In this document: positions 59,940-64,000 of the stretch, one piece after another | How positions within the stretch are numbered: the stretch's first letter is position 1 | How the letters are laid out: every line of letters starts with the position of its first letter | Assembly (NCBI RefSeq): GCF_963678635.1 | Contig: NC_087068.1 | Location: forward strand, 32,878,189 to 32,942,188 | Length of the DNA stretch: 64,000 bases | Direction of reading: 5' to 3' | Origin: Symsagittifera roscoffensis | Lineage: Eukaryota; Xenacoelomorpha; Acoela; Convolutidae | Translations under genes and position numbers: made by a program | The notes under the pieces: generated by a model | What the model saw: only the letters and a program-made list of their open reading frames with translations | What the model was told of the DNA's origin: nothing | Database searches by the model: none

Positions 59940-62900
59940 GCCGGCGGAGAAGGCGAGACGACTGAGACCAAAAATAATTTCGGTGCATTGGTGATTTGGG
60001 TGAGTAGACATATCTATGACATTTTGATATCCTACGCGACTGACTTGAGATAAAACTAATTTTTAATCGCAAAAAACTATATTTATCTATTTTTGTTTAA
60101 TTGTTTTCTCCAAGTCCGGATGATATCAGCGTAGTTAAATGACTGACTGATTTCTTCAGCTGCTTACCGAGGTTTGCACTCCGGTGACCTTGGACAATGT
60201 TTTATATATAATAAGACATAGGTATTATCATACATACATAAATATATATCCCTCAAAGTTACGTTACTGCTAGCGCAGTAGCAGTAAAGGGCAGGGTGGG
60301 AAGAAACACATGGATGAGAAGAAAATCAGAAAGATGATGAAAGTCGTTCTAGACATAATCTCTTACTGAGCGACAGAGTGAAAAATCCGTTTTGGCAGCC
60401 GAATGGTTTCAAAGTAAGCCAGTACTAACTTCATGCCAAAAACTTTTACTACTAGAAGCACGAAGATTAGAGCGGTTTCAAACAATATGAAAAGGCACAC
60501 CTAAAAACAATCGACGGCTTTAATGCAAAAATTTGGAGTTGAAAATATCAACTTACGGGTCAATTACGGAAAGCTGATTTTATCTGATGTTAAATTTTTG
60601 TGATGTTAAACTGGTGTTAAGTTTTGAAGAATTTAATCAAAGGATTAAGTAGTATCAAAATTGTTTTCCATGATAAGTTGATACCAATGCAACTACAGTG
60701 GATGGAGTCTTTACAATCAGCAGAGTCTAATAGCTTCGATTGTGATGACAGCGATGTGAGAAGGACAGGTGAATTTGATTGTTGCTCTTAAGGTGAGCAA
60801 CAAACAAACATATTGCAACTGCTACCAGATGTCGATCATGGAAAAGTTGATAGACATAGTGACCAAGAAAATCAGCGGCTGATGAGAAGACAAAATATAC
60901 TTTTGAACATTAATCTGCTTTTATTCAATTGGCGTTGAGGATTAAAAGGAAAGACAGTGTAAAGTCCCTTTTTTAAGGAGATCGATAACAATTCATAGCC
61001 GAATTTTATAGCACGGACGACGGTAATGCGGCAACTTGCAACGAAGGACAACTCGAAAAAATACAGGAAAGCAAGAAATTTTGTTTGAGGTCGCCGATAA
61101 CCGGCTCTAAATTTCTTATTCAGTCCTAGCCTCTGTTGGCAAGCTCGCAAAACGTTACGAGTTGTCGCATTACGCTGGACGACATTCGGATCTAGTTTCA
61201 CGTAGTGATGGATACTAAGTTGTAAGCCTATCGGGGATGCAGCTGTATTTGCACGATATTCTAGCAGGGACCAGAGGGAGCGTGACGCGCGTTGGCTCGA
61301 AGCGGAAAAATATTCATTGCTTCAAATCAAAAGTGCACGTGCATTGGAAGATCTCCTAGAAAGTGCCCGGAAAAATTGGGAATAAATTTACTTTGAAAAA
61401 GCTTTTGTCGTAATAGAAGAGTATGTTTTTGCCCTTTCACACAAGTTCTTTCGTGACAAGGCATGATAGAAAAATGAAATTATTTGCATAGTTTCGCGCA
61501 CTTTTCCGCGCTCTTTGACAATTTTCTGGCATCTTTTTCTCAGAAAGAGCAAAAAGATACTCTTCAACAGTTAGAACATAGTTGAAGATGGCCTCGGGCA
61601 AAAAGCCGCACTCGGGTCCTTCGTGCCCTCAGGCCGGGCTCTTTTTCCCTCGGGCATCTTTCAACTATGTTCTAACTACTACGAAGATAGGTCAGAGACT
61701 TTGTTATAAAAAGGCATTTCGATGTGAACTGCGAGACACCGTTTAAAGGAGATGCATCCAATCAGGGTTTATGAGCTGAATTAGAGCAAAAAGGGGGCAA
61801 AAGAGCCAAAAAGAGCTAAAATAGTGAGCGTAACCTCGGTGACCAGACACTTCCAAAAAGTACCTATTTGGCGGGCATCTTACAGTAATAACGGACCATA
61901 AGGCCCTGATCTCAAGTTTGTCCACCAAAAAATGCGGAAAGGACCTTGAGCAGAATGGTACGCTGGGTTTCATTTCAATGGCGAGGTAACATATGTGGCT
62001 GGGCATTATCTATCATGTCAACCCCTGAAGATAATTAACCCCTGGCAGAATGGGACAAAAATATCGCAAATGATCTGCTAACGAATGCCAAATATGAAAG
62101 AATTGGTAGACAACCTGGCAAGAATAATCAGCGGTGCGCTAAAAAATATCTTTTCAAGCTTCACCCTACGGAAAATGTATATTCAGTTGGCGTTGAGCAA
62201 ACAAACGAAACACTTGGTAAGGTGCACTTTTGTAGTGCTGTCGATAACGATTAAGGGCTGCGTTTTATTGATGAAATTAAGAATGAATTTTACAAGGTGA
62301 TGGATAATATTCTCCTACCCGTGGCTGGGTTCAGGAGCGTTTTGATGATATTTTAGTAGTAAGCAGAGGGGGTGATGTGCCGTTGGCGCGAAAGTGAAAA
62401 GTTACTCAGTTCACTATTAAAAACTTGGGAAAAGTGGGACTAAATTTGTGACCGTGAAAAGATAGGTAGCACAACTTTTCGTTAACACAGGGATTGGGAG
62501 CTGAAATGGAGCAAAAATCAAAAATATTTCAAACCGGTGTTTCTCGAACACTGAGAAAAATTGTTTCGAGTTTTTCAATATTGTTCGAATTACGACTGGA
62601 AGGGCTTCAATATGATATGTCACTCGACCCATTCCAATGATTTTTTTGTTCCTGATTTTGCGTGGAAAAAACACACCCGAAAACAAAATTCCTCCCCTTT
62701 TTCAAATTGTCAGAACAATAATATGCAAAAGAGTGACCAAGAGTTGATTGGTATGTTGACTGCAAAACTACACCCGCGTGTACGACAAAATCCAAAGCAA
62801 GTTTTAAAAAATTGAAAACATGTATATGGCGACCCGCCACCGTTTCCAGATGAGCTGGCGAGAAATATGTATATGGCGGTCCGCGTGAATGAGTTGGCGA

Positions 62901-63035
62901 GTTGACAGAGAACGTAGAAATAACAATAAGCAGTGAGCTAGAAGCCGAAATCCGAAATAGGGCTTCCAAGCCTCCAATTACAATATGCGTTTAGTCAGTT
63001 GGAGTTGAGCAAACGAGCGAAAATACGAACCGATT
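59784..63035 (+). mobile_element. Ty3/Gypsy-type retroelement relics, in repeated fragments
   Basis: A zinc-knuckle fragment (CFSCGNGGKADHEEACPV, about 59790-59845) is followed by pol pieces. Set A: RT piece SAFIQLALRIKRK (60914), catalytic-loop remnant YLHDILAG (about 61246), then RNase H pieces DASNQGL (61751) and YLFGGHLTVITDHKALISS (about 61860-61920). Set B: RT pieces VYIQLALSKQTKH (about 62176) and FDDILVVSRG (62341), then RNase H pieces QGLGAEMEQK and VSRTLRK (about 62485-62570). Set C: a short RT piece AFSQLELSKRAK (about 62987). Sets A and B have the usual RT then RNase H order. All are broken by stops and frameshifts. No LTRs, protease or integrase were recognised. Assignment to Ty3/Gypsy rests on the DDIL, DAS and TDHKAL signatures. 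Confidence 0.72.
61569..61677. repeat. Hairpin with 37 bp arms between RT and RNase H relics
   Basis: The arms 61569-61605 (AGTTAGAACATAGTTGAAGA...) and 61641-61677 are reverse complements with few mismatches, around a GC-rich 35 bp loop (CCGCACTCGGG...CAGGCCGGG). It interrupts the Gypsy-like relic where RT should pass into RNase H. Likely a small foldback insertion. No clear target-site duplication was found. Confidence 0.8.
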
Positions 63036-63159
63036 TTTTTGGGGGGAGGAAAGGGGGCTGATGTTAACTTGGTTTGTGAAACATAAGCAATTTTTTCTAC
63101 TTGCATTTATGTTGGATTCCATATTACAAGTATGCTCGTTTTGTTCTGTGCCCCTGACT

Positions 63160-63539
63160 CAGGGGCGGATTTGGGGGGTGGGGGGGGGGGGGGGGGGTTG
63201 GGGGCGGACGCCGCCTTCTCAGGGATTCGACCCCCTGCCGACCCAAAGGGTCCCCCCTTTGATACTTTTTCAGAAATCCATTTTTGGCCGACCGACTCTA
63301 AAATTTTTCTAAAGGCACCTTCGGCGCCAATATATACTAACTTTGAGGGGGAGCGCTTTGACTGTTTTTTCAAAAATTTGCCTACGGCGCAGAAAATTTA
63401 GCCAAAATAGGGGCGAAACAATGCTTTGGGAGAGCTCGAAAATTCAATTTGGTCGACCCAAAAAAAAGGTCGTCAAAATTTTGGAAAATTTTTTGAAAAT
63501 CCGCCCCCCCCCCTCGAGAAAATCCTAGATCCGCCCCTG
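63160..63539. mobile_element. hAT-type MITE with terminal inverted repeats and 8 bp target duplication
   Basis: The left end CAGGGGCGGATTTGG (63160) and the right end CCTAGATCCGCCCCTG (to 63539) are inverted repeats over the first 11-12 bases. Flanking octamers CCCTGACT (63152-63159) and CTCTGACT (63540-63547) match at seven of eight positions, as expected of a hAT-type 8 bp target-site duplication. The inside holds G-runs near the left end and C-runs near the right and encodes no transposase. Open frames across it are a by-product of composition. Confidence 0.85.
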
Positions 63540-64000
63540 CTCTGACTTATGAGTTTTGCGCAATATTTTGATCAATTAGCGGCCCTCAATCAACTTGGAT
63601 TGATTTCTGAGCCGTATGATTTTGCTGTCTATGCTACTAGTTGGAAGAAAATTGGAAAGTTCGCGCGAATAACTTTTCATACATCAGTCAAATTGTCAAT
63701 TTTCAAACCCACATAACTGAACAAAAACGCTGTTTGAAAACGAAAAATGTGTCAAAAACACCCCTAAAAAAGGACATTCTTTGACCGTTTCAATTAAATC
63801 ATGAGTCGACCTGGTAATCAAAAGTCAAAGTTAACGCATGCAGAAAGTTAAATTTGAGTGACTAAAGGGATGTTCCATGAAGCACTAATGATATCCATAT
63901 GATGATAAATGGTTTTTCTGACAAAACAAAGTATTCAAAATACGAAACAACACATGCTAAGGTTTGAGATTTACGAGAAAAAAGATTAGATGCAACATAA
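63540..64000. other. Right edge, no recognised feature
   Basis: About 460 bp of AT-rich sequence after the MITE. No coding frame, RNA gene or repeat was recognised. Confidence 0.5.

Noticed and set aside
57237-59971. Minus-strand frames around the zinc-knuckle fragment
   Set aside because: The plus strand carries the CCHC-like motif in order with the downstream pol relics; the minus frames are its shadow.
63061-63528. Overlapping 61-89 codon frames at the right edge
   Set aside because: They run across the MITE with its G and C runs; frames on both strands are composition artefacts.

Overview
The window is eukaryotic nuclear DNA, almost certainly from a ciliated animal. It is AT-rich, with GT-AG introns, animal-type multi-exon genes and abundant decayed retroelements. 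One gene encodes CFAP298, a motile-cilium assembly protein, so the source has motile cilia. I cannot name the species from sequence alone. No bacterial operon, CRISPR array, tRNA or rRNA was seen.

Layout. 1-9771: nine head-to-tail copies of a ~1.07-1.12 kb repeat that carries the 3' end of a non-LTR retrotransposon (LINE). 9536-14054: the decayed parent-type LINE on the minus strand (PHD-like ORF1, then endonuclease and reverse transcriptase), with the 3' end of a Penelope-like element (plus strand) between its two ORFs. 14277-20057: one uninterrupted 1926-residue ORF for an unusual multi-zinc protein built from eight copies of a composite Cys/His module. 20709-25129: NAA30 (catalytic subunit of the NatC N-terminal acetyltransferase) in four exons. 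28567-50164: CFAP298 in seven exons. Its 10.6 kb intron 2 holds a nested satellite-like array (1.27 kb units made of ~165 bp sub-repeats) and a Tc1-type foldback element. Its 5.8 kb intron 6 holds a degenerate ~100 bp repeat field and a decayed LINE of the Jockey/RTE type. 50576-51332: a possible small minus-strand gene convergent with CFAP298. 54970-59939: a very recent ~2.49 kb tandem duplication with GCC microhomology at its junction. 57296-63035: relics of Ty3/Gypsy-type elements (gag zinc knuckle, reverse transcriptase and RNase H, in repeated fragments). 63160-63539: a hAT-type MITE with an imperfect 8 bp target-site duplication.

The three confident genes (zinc protein, NAA30, CFAP298) lie in the same direction, with only ~650 bp between the first two. 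They have no shared pathway that I can argue from sequence: NAA30 is general co-translational protein modification, CFAP298 is cilia assembly, and the zinc protein looks nuclear. The most unusual protein is the eight-module zinc protein. The most unusual DNA is the pair of higher-order tandem arrays, one derived from a LINE 3' end and one inside a gene. All exon models were built by eye from splice signals, reading frame and remembered family similarity. No search was run.
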